Positions 34,856 to 43,431 of a stretch of 64,000 nt of DNA are shown here, piece by piece. Source of the stretch: Hyphomicrobiales bacterium. Its GTDB lineage: Bacteria > Pseudomonadota > Alphaproteobacteria > Rhizobiales > Rhizobiaceae. Where the stretch lies: contig UCIV01000037.1 in NCBI GenBank assembly GCA_900472575.1, forward strand, positions 1 to 64,000. The letters are read 5' to 3'. The stretch's first letter is position 1. Each line of letters starts with the position of its first letter. The position numbers and the translations under genes are program-made. The notes under the pieces are model-generated. The model was not told the origin of the DNA and searched no databases. It worked only from the letters and a program-made list of their open reading frames with translations.

Positions 34856-36046
34856 ATGACCGAGCACAACGTTCGTAACTTCAACATCAATTTTGGGCCG
34901 CAGCATCCTGCCGCGCACGGCGTTCTGCGTCTTGTGCTGGAACTCGACGGCGAAATTGTGGAGCGCGTGGACCCGCATATCGGTCTTCTGCACCGCGGCA
35001 CCGAAAAGCTCATCGAGACGAAGACTTATCTCCAGGCCGTTCCCTATTTCGACCGCCTCGATTACGTCGCGCCGATGAATCAGGAGCATGCCTTTGCTCT
35101 GGCCGTCGAAAAGATGCTCGGTCTGGAAATTCCGATCCGCGGCCAGCTCATCCGCGTCCTTTATTCCGAGATCGGCCGTATCCTGTCGCATCTCTTGAAC
35201 GTCACCACCCAGGCCATGGACGTCGGCGCGCTCACCCCGCCGCTCTGGGGTTTCGAAGAGCGCGAAAAGCTGATGGTGTTTTACGAGCGTGCATGTGGCG
35301 CGCGCATGCACGCAGCCTATTTCCGTCCCGGCGGCGTCCATCAGGATCTGCCGCATGAGCTGGTCGAGGATATCGGCGCGTGGTGCGACCAGTTCCCGTC
35401 CAAGCTGGATGATATCGACGATCTTCTGACCGGCAACCGCATCTTCAAGCAGCGTAACGTCGATATCGGCGTCATCGATATCAACGATGCCTGGGCACGC
35501 GGCTTCTCCGGTGTCATGGTCCGCGGTTCGGGCGCTGCCTGGGACCTGCGCCGTGCGCAGCCATACGAATGTTATTCCGACCTCGAATTCGACATCCCGA
35601 TCGGTAAGAACGGCGACTGTTACGATCGCTACCTCATCCGCATGATCGAGATGCGCGAGAGCTGCAAGATCATGAAGCAGTGCGTCAACCGCCTGCTCGG
35701 CGATGCCAAGGCCGGCCCGTTCTCGGCTACCGATGGCAAGGTTGTGCCACCCAAGCGCGGTGAGATGAAGCGCTCGATGGAAGCGCTCATCCACCACTTC
35801 AAGCTTTATACCGAAGGCTACCACGTGCCCGCCGGCGAAGTTTATGCCGCCGTCGAAGCTCCCAAGGGCGAGTTTGGCGTGTTTCTCGTGGCCGATGGCA
35901 CCAACAAGCCCTACCGCTGCAAGATCCGTGCTCCGGGCTATGCGCACCTTCAGGCGATGGATTTCGCCTGTCGCGGGCACCAACTGGCGGACGTCTCGGC
36001 GGTGCTGGGCTCGTTCGATATCGTGTTCGGTGAGGTAGACCGCTGA
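34856..36046 (+). CDS. nuoD: NADH-quinone oxidoreductase subunit D
   Basis: A 396-residue Q-module subunit, homologue of the 49-kDa protein; it forms the quinone pocket with NuoB. Family segments are FGPQHPAAHGVLRL (near residue 13, with the His that lines the Q site), DPHIGLLHRGTEKLIE and the C-terminal HLQAMDFACRGHQLADVSAVLGSFDIVFGEVDR. ATG 34856 gives the length usual for the family; the upstream start at 34802 would add an implausible leader. Confidence 0.95.
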   Translation: MTEHNVRNFNINFGPQHPAAHGVLRLVLELDGEIVERVDPHIGLLHRGTEKLIETKTYLQAVPYFDRLDYVAPMNQEHAFALAVEKMLGLEIPIRGQLIRVLYSEIGRILSHLLNVTTQAMDVGALTPPLWGFEEREKLMVFYERACGARMHAAYFRPGGVHQDLPHELVEDIGAWCDQFPSKLDDIDDLLTGNRIFKQRNVDIGVIDINDAWARGFSGVMVRGSGAAWDLRRAQPYECYSDLEFDIPIGKNGDCYDRYLIRMIEMRESCKIMKQCVNRLLGDAKAGPFSATDGKVVPPKRGEMKRSMEALIHHFKLYTEGYHVPAGEVYAAVEAPKGEFGVFLVADGTNKPYRCKIRAPGYAHLQAMDFACRGHQLADVSAVLGSFDIVFGEVDR

Positions 36047-36145
36047 TGGTATCCGTCGCTGCGATCATCCCTGCCAAAGCCTGCGAAGCCGCTTTTGCGG
36101 TGGTCTCGCGGCGTGTGTCAATAAACTGATAAGGCGTGAGAAAGA

Positions 36146-37288
36146 ATGTCCGTTCGTCGACTAGCCGAAGAACAGTTCCAGCCCGCTAACTTCGCCTTCA
36201 ACGAAGAGAATGCGGCCTGGGCCGAGGCAACGATCAGGAAATACCCGGAAGGCCGGCAGCAGTCGGCCGTCATCCCGCTTCTGATGCGAGCGCAGGAGCA
36301 GGAAGGCTGGGTCACCCGCGCCACGATCGAGCATGTCGCGGCCCGTCTCGACATGCCCTATATCCGCGTCATGGAAGTGGCTACTTTCTACACCCAGTTC
36401 CAGCTGAAGCCGATCGGCACCCGCGCCCATATCCAGGTCTGCGGCACCACGCCCTGCATGCTGCGCGGCGCCGAAGAGCTGATCAAGGTCTGTCAGCACA
36501 AGATCCATCACGATCCGCTGCAGCCGAATGCCGACGGCACGCTGTCCTGGGAAGAAGTCGAGTGTCAAGGCGCCTGCGTCAACGCACCGATGGTCATCAT
36601 CTTCAAGGATGCCTACGAGGATTTGACGCCCGAACGTCTTGAGGAAATCATCGATGCGTTCGAAGCAGGCAAGGGTGACGAAATCAAGCCCGGCCCGCAG
36701 ATCGACCGCCATCTCTCCGCGCCTGAAGGCGGCGCGGTCACGCTGAACGACGAGATCAAGCCGGTCCGCACCAATCTCGAGCCGCAGCCGGAGCCGGCTG
36801 TCGACGCAGCCCCGGTTCCTCCGGCAGAGGCTGCAAAGCCGAAGGATACGGCACCCGAAACCGATCCCAAGCTGAAAACGCCGGTTACTGCGCCGAAGGC
36901 CGCCGAAGCAAATGCCAAGGCAACGGTAGATAAGTCGGCTGCAGAGGTCCCAAAGGCTGAAGCCGTTAAGGCTGCTCCCGGCGCAAAGTCCGAAAAGCCG
37001 TCGCTGGAAGACAAGAACCGCCCTAAGGGCATCGAAAAGCCGGCTGAGGTTGATGACCTGAAGCTGATTTCCGGCGTCGGTCCGAAGATCGAAGCAACCC
37101 TTCACGAACTCGGCATATTCACCTTCGCGCAAGTCGCATCGTGGAAGAAGGCCGAGCGCGAATGGGTGGACGGCTACCTGAATTTCAAGGGCCGTATTGA
37201 ACGTGACGACTGGCTCAACCAGGCCAAGGCGCTCGCCAAGGGTGGCGAAGCCGAATACATTAAAGTCTTCGGCAAGAAGCCACGGTAA
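36146..37288 (+). CDS. nuoE: NADH-quinone oxidoreductase subunit E, with C-terminal extension
   Basis: A 380-residue protein, much longer than the usual 160-170. Residues 1-165 are the thioredoxin-like [2Fe-2S] NuoE domain, with ligands in VCGTTPCMLRG and ECQGACVNAP. Residues about 190-300 form an Ala/Pro/Lys-rich linker. Residues about 305-380 form a helix-hairpin-helix-like domain (DDLKLISGVGPKIEATLHELGIFTFAQVA). Such an extension occurs in some alphaproteobacteria; its role is unknown. The gene lies in the N-module stretch with nuoF and nuoG, ten bases before nuoF. ATG 36146 follows a long leader. Confidence 0.93.
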   Translation: MSVRRLAEEQFQPANFAFNEENAAWAEATIRKYPEGRQQSAVIPLLMRAQEQEGWVTRATIEHVAARLDMPYIRVMEVATFYTQFQLKPIGTRAHIQVCGTTPCMLRGAEELIKVCQHKIHHDPLQPNADGTLSWEEVECQGACVNAPMVIIFKDAYEDLTPERLEEIIDAFEAGKGDEIKPGPQIDRHLSAPEGGAVTLNDEIKPVRTNLEPQPEPAVDAAPVPPAEAAKPKDTAPETDPKLKTPVTAPKAAEANAKATVDKSAAEVPKAEAVKAAPGAKSEKPSLEDKNRPKGIEKPAEVDDLKLISGVGPKIEATLHELGIFTFAQVASWKKAEREWVDGYLNFKGRIERDDWLNQAKALAKGGEAEYIKVFGKKPR

Positions 37289-37298
37289 GGGGTGAGAT

Positions 37299-38603
37299 AT
37301 GCTTAACGATCAGGATCGCATCTTCACCAATATCTACGGCCTCAAGGACAAGTCCTTGAAGGGAGCGATGAGCCGTGGCCACTGGGATGGTACTAAGATC
37401 ATCATCGAAAAGGGCAGGGACTGGATCATCAACGAGATGAAGGCATCCGGCCTTCGTGGTCGTGGTGGTGCTGGCTTCCCGACCGGCCTCAAATGGTCCT
37501 TCATGCCGAAGGAATCTGACGGCCGTCCGCATTATCTTGTCGTCAACGCCGACGAATCTGAGCCCGGCACGTGCAAGGACCGCGAAATCCTCCGCAACGA
37601 TCCGCATACCCTGATCGAAGGCTGCGTGATTGCCGGTTTCGCCATGGGCGCCCATACGGCCTTCATCTATGTTCGCGGCGAATACATGCGCGAGCGTGAA
37701 GCCCTGCAGGCAGCGATCGACGAATGTTACGAGGCAGGCCTACTCGGCAAGAACACGGTCCATGGCTGGGATTACGACATCGTCGTCCATCACGGCGCCG
37801 GTGCCTATATCTGCGGCGAAGAAACGGCATTGCTCGAAAGCCTCGAAGGCAAGAAGGGCCAGCCGCGCATGAAGCCGCCATTCCCGGCGAACATGGGTCT
37901 CTATGGCTGCCCGACCACGGTTAACAATGTCGAATCGATCTCGGTTGCCCCGACGATCCTGCGTCGCGGCGCATCCTGGTTCTCCTCGATCGGCCGTGCC
38001 AACAATGTCGGGACCAAGCTGTTCATGGTTTCGGGCCACGTCAACAAGCCCTGCACCTTCGAAGAGGCAATGGGGCTCTCCTTCCGCGAGATCATCGAAC
38101 ATCACTGCGGCGGCATCCGCGGCGGCTGGGACAATCTGCTGGCTGTCATTCCTGGCGGCGCATCCTGCCCGATCGTGCGTGGCGAAGACATGGCCGACGC
38201 GATCATGGACTTTGACGGCATGCGCGAGGTCAAGTCTTCCTTCGGCACCGGCGGCATGATCGTCATGGACAAGTCGACGGATGTCATCAAGGCGATCTGG
38301 CGCATCGCGGCCTTCTTCAAGCATGAAAGCTGCGGCCAGTGCACGCCGTGCCGCGAAGGCACCGGCTGGATGATGCGCCTGATGGAACGCATGGTGCGCG
38401 GTAACGCCCAGAAGCGCGAAATCGACATGCTGTTCCAGGTTTCCAAACAGGTCGAAGGACACACGATCTGCGCGCTCGGTGACGCGGCCGCATGGCCGAT
38501 CCAGGGCCTGATCCGCAATTTCCGCGCCGAGATCGAAGCTCGGATCGATCAGTATACATACAATGCGACGTCTGAAGGCGCCGTCATGGAGGCGGCCGAA
38601 TAA
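37299..38603 (+). CDS. nuoF: NADH-quinone oxidoreductase subunit F
   Basis: A 434-residue N-module subunit that binds NADH, FMN and cluster N3. The Gly-rich FMN/NADH motif LRGRGGAGFPTGLKWSF (near residue 51) and the cluster ligands in ESCGQCTPCREG (near residue 345) plus the C-terminal THTICALGD-like Cys are present. The whole is normal in length. It accepts the hydride from NADH and passes electrons to NuoE and NuoG. Confidence 0.97.
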   Translation: MLNDQDRIFTNIYGLKDKSLKGAMSRGHWDGTKIIIEKGRDWIINEMKASGLRGRGGAGFPTGLKWSFMPKESDGRPHYLVVNADESEPGTCKDREILRNDPHTLIEGCVIAGFAMGAHTAFIYVRGEYMREREALQAAIDECYEAGLLGKNTVHGWDYDIVVHHGAGAYICGEETALLESLEGKKGQPRMKPPFPANMGLYGCPTTVNNVESISVAPTILRRGASWFSSIGRANNVGTKLFMVSGHVNKPCTFEEAMGLSFREIIEHHCGGIRGGWDNLLAVIPGGASCPIVRGEDMADAIMDFDGMREVKSSFGTGGMIVMDKSTDVIKAIWRIAAFFKHESCGQCTPCREGTGWMMRLMERMVRGNAQKREIDMLFQVSKQVEGHTICALGDAAAWPIQGLIRNFRAEIEARIDQYTYNATSEGAVMEAAE

Positions 38604-38691
38604 GCCCGCGAGAGGCGGAATTTCGGTTGTTGAAATGAACTATTTCCGGGTTCTGAACGGCTCGGGTTGAACACAGGACGTAAGTGATACG

Positions 38692-40773
38692 ATGGCAAAG
38701 CTGAAGGTTGACGGCAACGAAATCGAAGTTCCTGACCATTTCACGCTGCTTCAGGCATGCGAGGAAGCGGGAGCCGAGATTCCGCGTTTTTGTTTCCATG
38801 AGCGTCTGTCGGTGGCGGGCAACTGCCGCATGTGTCTGATCGAGGTGAAGGGTGGTCCGCCAAAGCCGACGGCCTCCTGCGCCATGGGTGTGCGCGATAT
38901 CCGCGGCGGCCCGAACGGCGAACTGCCGGAAATCTTCACCAATACGCCGATGGTCAAGAAGGCCCGCGAAGGCGTGATGGAATTCCTGCTGATCAACCAT
39001 CCGCTGGATTGCCCGATCTGCGACCAGGGCGGCGAATGCGACCTGCAGGACCAAGCGATGGCCTTCGGCATCGACAGTTCGCGTTACGGTGAAAATAAGC
39101 GCGCCGTCGAAGACAAGTATATCGGCCCGCTGGTCAAGACGGTGATGAACCGCTGCATTCATTGCACGCGCTGCGTCCGCTTCACCACAGAAGTCGGCGG
39201 CATTTCCGAACTCGGCCTGATCGGTCGCGGCGAGGATGCCGAGATCACCACCTATCTCGAACAGGCCATGACCTCCGAGCTTCAGGGCAACGTCGTTGAT
39301 CTCTGCCCGGTCGGTGCACTGACTTCAAAACCTTTCGCCTTCACCGCCCGTCCGTGGGAACTCGGCAAAACGGAATCGATCGATGTCATGGACGCCGTTG
39401 GCTCCGCCATCCGCGTCGATACTCGTGGCCGCGAAGTGATGCGCATCATGCCGCGCGTCAACGAGCAGGTGAACGAGGAGTGGATCTCCGACAAGACCCG
39501 CTTCATCTGGGATGGCCTGAAGACCCAGCGTCTCGACCGTCCTTACGTCCGCAAGGATGGCCGCCTGCAGCCTGCCAGCTGGGCTGAAGCTTTTGCAGCC
39601 GTCCGGACGGCCGTTTCCGCCACGTCAGGCGACAAGATCGGCGCAATTGCCGGTGACCTCGCTTCCGTCGAGGAAATGTATGCGTTGAAGCAGATTCTGT
39701 CTTCGCTCGGATCGGAAAACCTCGACTGTCGCCAGGACGGGACGGCGCTTGATCCGTCGCTTGGCCGCGCAAGCTACCTCTTCAATCCGACCATCGAAGG
39801 CATCGAACAGGCCGGCGCTCTGCTCATCATCGGTGCCAACCCGCGCCTCGAAGCCGCCGTCCTCAACGCCCGCATCCGCAAGCGCTTCCGCCGCGGCAAC
39901 TTCCCGATCGGCGTGATCGGCGAAGTCAACGAGCTGCGTTACCCTTACGACTATCTCGGTGCAGGTCCGGAAACGCTTTCCGATCTGGCCTCGGGTGTAA
40001 ACAGCTTTGCCGAAAAGCTGCGTGGCGCAAAGAACCCGATGATTATCGTAGGGCAGGGGGCTCTCACCCGTCCGGATGGTCTGGCTGTTCTTCAGGCTGC
40101 AGCGCAGCTCGCAGGCTCGGTCGGTGCCCTGACGGAAGAGTGGAACGGTTTTGCCGTCCTCCACACCGCAGCCTCCCGCGTCGGCGGTCTCGACCTCGGT
40201 TTCGTTCCGGGTGCGAAGGGCGCAGATGCTGCGACCATGCTGCGCTCGATGGACGTTCTCTTCCTGCTCGGCGCTGACGAGATGAACTTCTCGGCCAAGT
40301 ACGCCAAGACGACGATCTATATCGGCAGCCACGGCGATCATGGCGCAATGAACGCCGATATCATCCTGCCGGGTGCGGCCTATACCGAAAAGTCCGGTAC
40401 CTGGGTCAACACCGAAGGCCGCGTCCAGATGGGCAACCGCGCCGGCTTCGCGCCGGGCGAAGCCCGCGAGGAATGGGCGATCCTGCGTGCGCTCTCCGAT
40501 GTGCTCGGCAAGAAACTGCCCTTCGACAGTCTCCAGGCTCTACGCGCCAAGCTTTATCAGGACCACCCGCATTTTGCGCAGATCGATGAGATCGCTGCAG
40601 GCTCGGTCAACGATGTGGCAGCGCTCGGCCAAAAGGCCGGCGAAATGACCAAGGGCGGCTTCTCTTCGCCGATCAAGGATTTTTACCTGACCAACCCGAT
40701 TGCCCGTTCCTCTGCCGTGATGGCTGAGTGCTCGGCATTGGCCCGCAACAACTTCCAGGCTGCGGCGGAGTGA
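38692..40773 (+). CDS. nuoG: NADH-quinone oxidoreductase subunit G
   Basis: A 693-residue N-module subunit with the chain of iron-sulfur clusters. The [2Fe-2S] ligands lie in CFHERLSVAGNCRMC; the N-terminal [4Fe-4S] in HPLDCPICDQGGECDLQ; the next in MNRCIHCTRCVRF and VVDLCPVGAL. The C-terminal 450 residues are the molybdopterin-oxidoreductase-like domain, inactive in complex I. Length fits the alphaproteobacterial form (shorter than E. coli NuoG). It is followed without gap by nuoH. Confidence 0.96.
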   Translation: MAKLKVDGNEIEVPDHFTLLQACEEAGAEIPRFCFHERLSVAGNCRMCLIEVKGGPPKPTASCAMGVRDIRGGPNGELPEIFTNTPMVKKAREGVMEFLLINHPLDCPICDQGGECDLQDQAMAFGIDSSRYGENKRAVEDKYIGPLVKTVMNRCIHCTRCVRFTTEVGGISELGLIGRGEDAEITTYLEQAMTSELQGNVVDLCPVGALTSKPFAFTARPWELGKTESIDVMDAVGSAIRVDTRGREVMRIMPRVNEQVNEEWISDKTRFIWDGLKTQRLDRPYVRKDGRLQPASWAEAFAAVRTAVSATSGDKIGAIAGDLASVEEMYALKQILSSLGSENLDCRQDGTALDPSLGRASYLFNPTIEGIEQAGALLIIGANPRLEAAVLNARIRKRFRRGNFPIGVIGEVNELRYPYDYLGAGPETLSDLASGVNSFAEKLRGAKNPMIIVGQGALTRPDGLAVLQAAAQLAGSVGALTEEWNGFAVLHTAASRVGGLDLGFVPGAKGADAATMLRSMDVLFLLGADEMNFSAKYAKTTIYIGSHGDHGAMNADIILPGAAYTEKSGTWVNTEGRVQMGNRAGFAPGEAREEWAILRALSDVLGKKLPFDSLQALRAKLYQDHPHFAQIDEIAAGSVNDVAALGQKAGEMTKGGFSSPIKDFYLTNPIARSSAVMAECSALARNNFQAAAE

Positions 40774-40774
40774 T

Positions 40775-41824
40775 ATGAATATGGATTCGTTCTTCTGGAC
40801 CTACGTTTGGCCGGCGCTCATCATGCTGGGGCAGTCGCTTCTGCTGCTGGTCTGCCTTCTGGTCTTCATTGCCTATATCCTTCTGGCCGACCGCAAGATC
40901 TGGGCCGCCGTACAGCTGCGCCGCGGCCCCAACATCGTTGGTCCGTTCGGCCTGTTCCAGTCCTTCGCCGACCTTTTGAAGTTCGTCTTCAAGGAGCCGA
41001 TCATTCCGGCTGGTGCCAACAAGGCAGTCTTCCTTCTGGCGCCGCTCGTTTCCGTGACGCTGGCGCTCGCCACTTGGGCAGTGATTCCGCTGAATGAAGG
41101 CTGGGCTATCGCCGATATCAATGTCGGCATTCTCTACATCTTCGCGATCTCCTCGCTGGAGGTCTACGGGATCATCATGGCGGGTTGGGCATCCAACTCC
41201 AAATACCCGTTCCTCGGTGCGCTCCGTTCCGCGGCCCAGATGGTGTCCTACGAAGTCTCGATCGGTTTCGTCATCGTTGCCGTCCTTCTCTGCGTCGGCT
41301 CGCTGAACCTGACGGATATCGTCATGTCGCAGCAGGACGGCCTCGGCACCAAGCTCGGTCTGCCGAACTCCTTCCTCGACTGGCACTGGCTGTCGCTCTT
41401 CCCGATGTTCGTGATCTTCTTCATCTCGGGTCTTGCCGAAACCAACCGTCCGCCCTTCGATCTTCCGGAAGCGGAATCCGAACTGGTCGCCGGCTACATG
41501 GTCGAATACGGCTCGGCTCCGTACATGATGCTGATGCTGTCGGAATATGCCGCCATCCTGATGGTCTGCTCGCTGACGACCATTCTCTTCCTTGGCGGCT
41601 GGCTGCCCCCGGTCGATATCGCCATCCTCAACTGGGTGCCGGGCGTCATCTGGTTCGTGCTCAAGGGCACAATGGTCTTCTTCATGATCGCCATGGTGAA
41701 GGCATTCGTACCGCGCTACCGCTATGACCAGCTCATGCGCCTCGGCTGGAAGGTCTTCCTTCCGCTGTCGCTCATCATGTTGATCATCGTTGCATTCGTG
41801 CTGAAACTGACGGGATGGGCATGA
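40775..41824 (+). CDS. nuoH: NADH-quinone oxidoreductase subunit H
   Basis: A 349-residue membrane subunit with eight helices; together with NuoD it forms the quinone entrance (homologue of ND1). The family signature ADRKIWAAVQLRRGPNIVGPFGLFQSFADLLKF is at about residues 35-67, and the E-rich loop SGLAETNRPPFDLPEAESELVAGYMVEY near residue 215. ATG 40775 (GGAG four bases before) or ATG 40781 are both possible starts. Confidence 0.96.
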   Translation: MNMDSFFWTYVWPALIMLGQSLLLLVCLLVFIAYILLADRKIWAAVQLRRGPNIVGPFGLFQSFADLLKFVFKEPIIPAGANKAVFLLAPLVSVTLALATWAVIPLNEGWAIADINVGILYIFAISSLEVYGIIMAGWASNSKYPFLGALRSAAQMVSYEVSIGFVIVAVLLCVGSLNLTDIVMSQQDGLGTKLGLPNSFLDWHWLSLFPMFVIFFISGLAETNRPPFDLPEAESELVAGYMVEYGSAPYMMLMLSEYAAILMVCSLTTILFLGGWLPPVDIAILNWVPGVIWFVLKGTMVFFMIAMVKAFVPRYRYDQLMRLGWKVFLPLSLIMLIIVAFVLKLTGWA

Positions 41825-41863
41825 TCATGACCAATCCGTCCCTCGGCATCATTGGAGAATAAG

Positions 41864-42352
41864 ATGGCTATTGCACAGGCTATCAACTCGCTGTTCCTGA
41901 AGGAGTTCGTCGGCGCCTTCTTCCTGTCGATGAAGTATTTCTTCAAGCAGAAGGCCACGATCAACTACCCGTTCGAAAAAGGCCCGGTCAGCCCACGCTT
42001 CCGTGGCGAGCATGCCCTGCGCCGTTATCCGAACGGGGAGGAGCGTTGCATCGCCTGCAAGCTGTGTGAGGCGATCTGTCCCGCTCAGGCGATCACCATC
42101 GAAGCGGGTCCGCGCCGCAATGACGGCACCCGTCGCACGGTGCGTTACGATATCGACATGGTGAAGTGCATCTATTGCGGCTTCTGCCAGGAGGCATGCC
42201 CGGTCGACGCGATCGTCGAAGGCCCGAATTTCGAGTTCTCGACGGAAACCCGCGAAGAGCTTTATTTCGATAAGGCACGGCTTCTGGAAAATGGCGATCG
42301 CTGGGAACGGGAGATCGCCCGCAATATCGCAATGGATGCGCCTTACCGGTAA
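41864..42352 (+). CDS. nuoI: NADH-quinone oxidoreductase subunit I
   Basis: A 162-residue Q-module subunit that carries two [4Fe-4S] clusters (N6a, N6b). The two ferredoxin-type motifs are CIACKLCEAICPAQAI (about residue 62) and CIYCGFCQEACPVDAI (about residue 101). ATG 41864 has GGAG just upstream; a TTG at 41852 lies at the ribosome-binding site itself and is rejected. It links N-module electrons to NuoB. Confidence 0.96.
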   Translation: MAIAQAINSLFLKEFVGAFFLSMKYFFKQKATINYPFEKGPVSPRFRGEHALRRYPNGEERCIACKLCEAICPAQAITIEAGPRRNDGTRRTVRYDIDMVKCIYCGFCQEACPVDAIVEGPNFEFSTETREELYFDKARLLENGDRWEREIARNIAMDAPYR

Positions 42353-42475
42353 GGCGCATTCGCCGGATGGCTTGATGCTTCCGGCTCATTCAAATTCATA
42401 CCGGCGCTTAAATGGCACCGGTCGGGCGGGTAGGGCGGAAAGCCCGATCTCGACGAGGGACGAGAAGGCACCACG

Positions 42476-43090
42476 ATGGGTCTGCAGGCACTATTCTTCT
42501 ATCTGTTCGCGTTCATCGCCGTCGCGTCGGCGTTCATGGTCATTTCGTCCAGGAACCCGGTCCACTCGGTTCTCTTTCTCATCGTGGTCTTCTTCAATGC
42601 GGCCGGTCTCTTCCTTCTGACCGGCGCTGAATTCCTCGCGATGATCCTGCTGGTTGTCTATATCGGCGCGGTGGCAGTTCTCTTCCTCTTCGTCGTGATG
42701 ATGCTCGACATCGATTTCGCCGAGCTGAAATCCGGCGTCCTGCAATATGCCCCGATCGGCATGCTGGTCGGTCTGGTGGTCGCGGCCGAGCTGATCCTCG
42801 TCATCGGCTCGAGCGTGCTGTCGCCGGAAGCCGCGCAGTCGATCACCATGCCGATCCCGAACCCGGCAGAGCGCACGAATACTGCCGCTCTCGGGGACGT
42901 GCTCTACACCCACTATGTCTATTTCTTCCAGATCGCCGGCATGGTTCTGCTGGTGGCGATGATCGGCGCGATCGTGCTGACCCTGCGCCACCGCCAGAAC
43001 ATCAAGCGTCAGGATGTTTCACGCCAGGTCGCCCGTACGCCGGAAACCGCCGTCGAGGTGGTCAAGGTCAAGCCGGGCCAAGGGCTCTGA
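42476..43090 (+). CDS. nuoJ: NADH-quinone oxidoreductase subunit J
   Basis: A 204-residue membrane subunit (ND6 homologue) with five helices, typical segments being MVISSRNPVHSVLFLIVVFFNAAGLFLLTGAEFLAMILLVVYIGAVAVLFLFVVMML. The helix with the pi-bulge (YIGAVAVLFLFVVMM) is important for coupling. The C-terminal tail after residue 170 is polar and is poorly conserved. It lies between nuoI and nuoK. Confidence 0.95.
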   Translation: MGLQALFFYLFAFIAVASAFMVISSRNPVHSVLFLIVVFFNAAGLFLLTGAEFLAMILLVVYIGAVAVLFLFVVMMLDIDFAELKSGVLQYAPIGMLVGLVVAAELILVIGSSVLSPEAAQSITMPIPNPAERTNTAALGDVLYTHYVYFFQIAGMVLLVAMIGAIVLTLRHRQNIKRQDVSRQVARTPETAVEVVKVKPGQGL

Positions 43091-43115
43091 GTAAGCGGGA
43101 AAAAGGAACATTAAA

Positions 43116-43424
43116 ATGGAAATCGGTCTTTCCCACTATCTCACGGTCAGCGCCATCCTCTTCACGCTAGGCGTTTTCGGCATCTTCCTGAACCGCAAGA
43201 ACGTCATCATCATCTTGATGTCGATCGAGCTCATCCTGCTCGCGGTCAATCTCAACATGGTCGCTTTCTCGTCGTTCCTGAACGACATCGTCGGCCAGGT
43301 CTTTGCTTTGTTCATTCTGACTGTCGCGGCTGCGGAAGCCGCCATCGGTCTTGCAATTCTTGTCGTCTTCTACCGCAACCGCGGCTCGATCGCCGTCGAC
43401 GACGTCAATGTGATGAAGGGCTGA
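43116..43424 (+). CDS. nuoK: NADH-quinone oxidoreductase subunit K
   Basis: A 102-residue, three-helix membrane subunit (ND4L homologue). The conserved Glu in MSIELILLAVNLNMVAF (about residue 36) and the second in AAAEAAIGLAILVVFYRNRGSI (about residue 72) are the ones known to be needed for proton pumping. Length is typical. AAAGGAAC precedes ATG 43116. Confidence 0.97.
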   Translation: MEIGLSHYLTVSAILFTLGVFGIFLNRKNVIIILMSIELILLAVNLNMVAFSSFLNDIVGQVFALFILTVAAAEAAIGLAILVVFYRNRGSIAVDDVNVMKG

Positions 43425-43431
43425 TCGGGTC

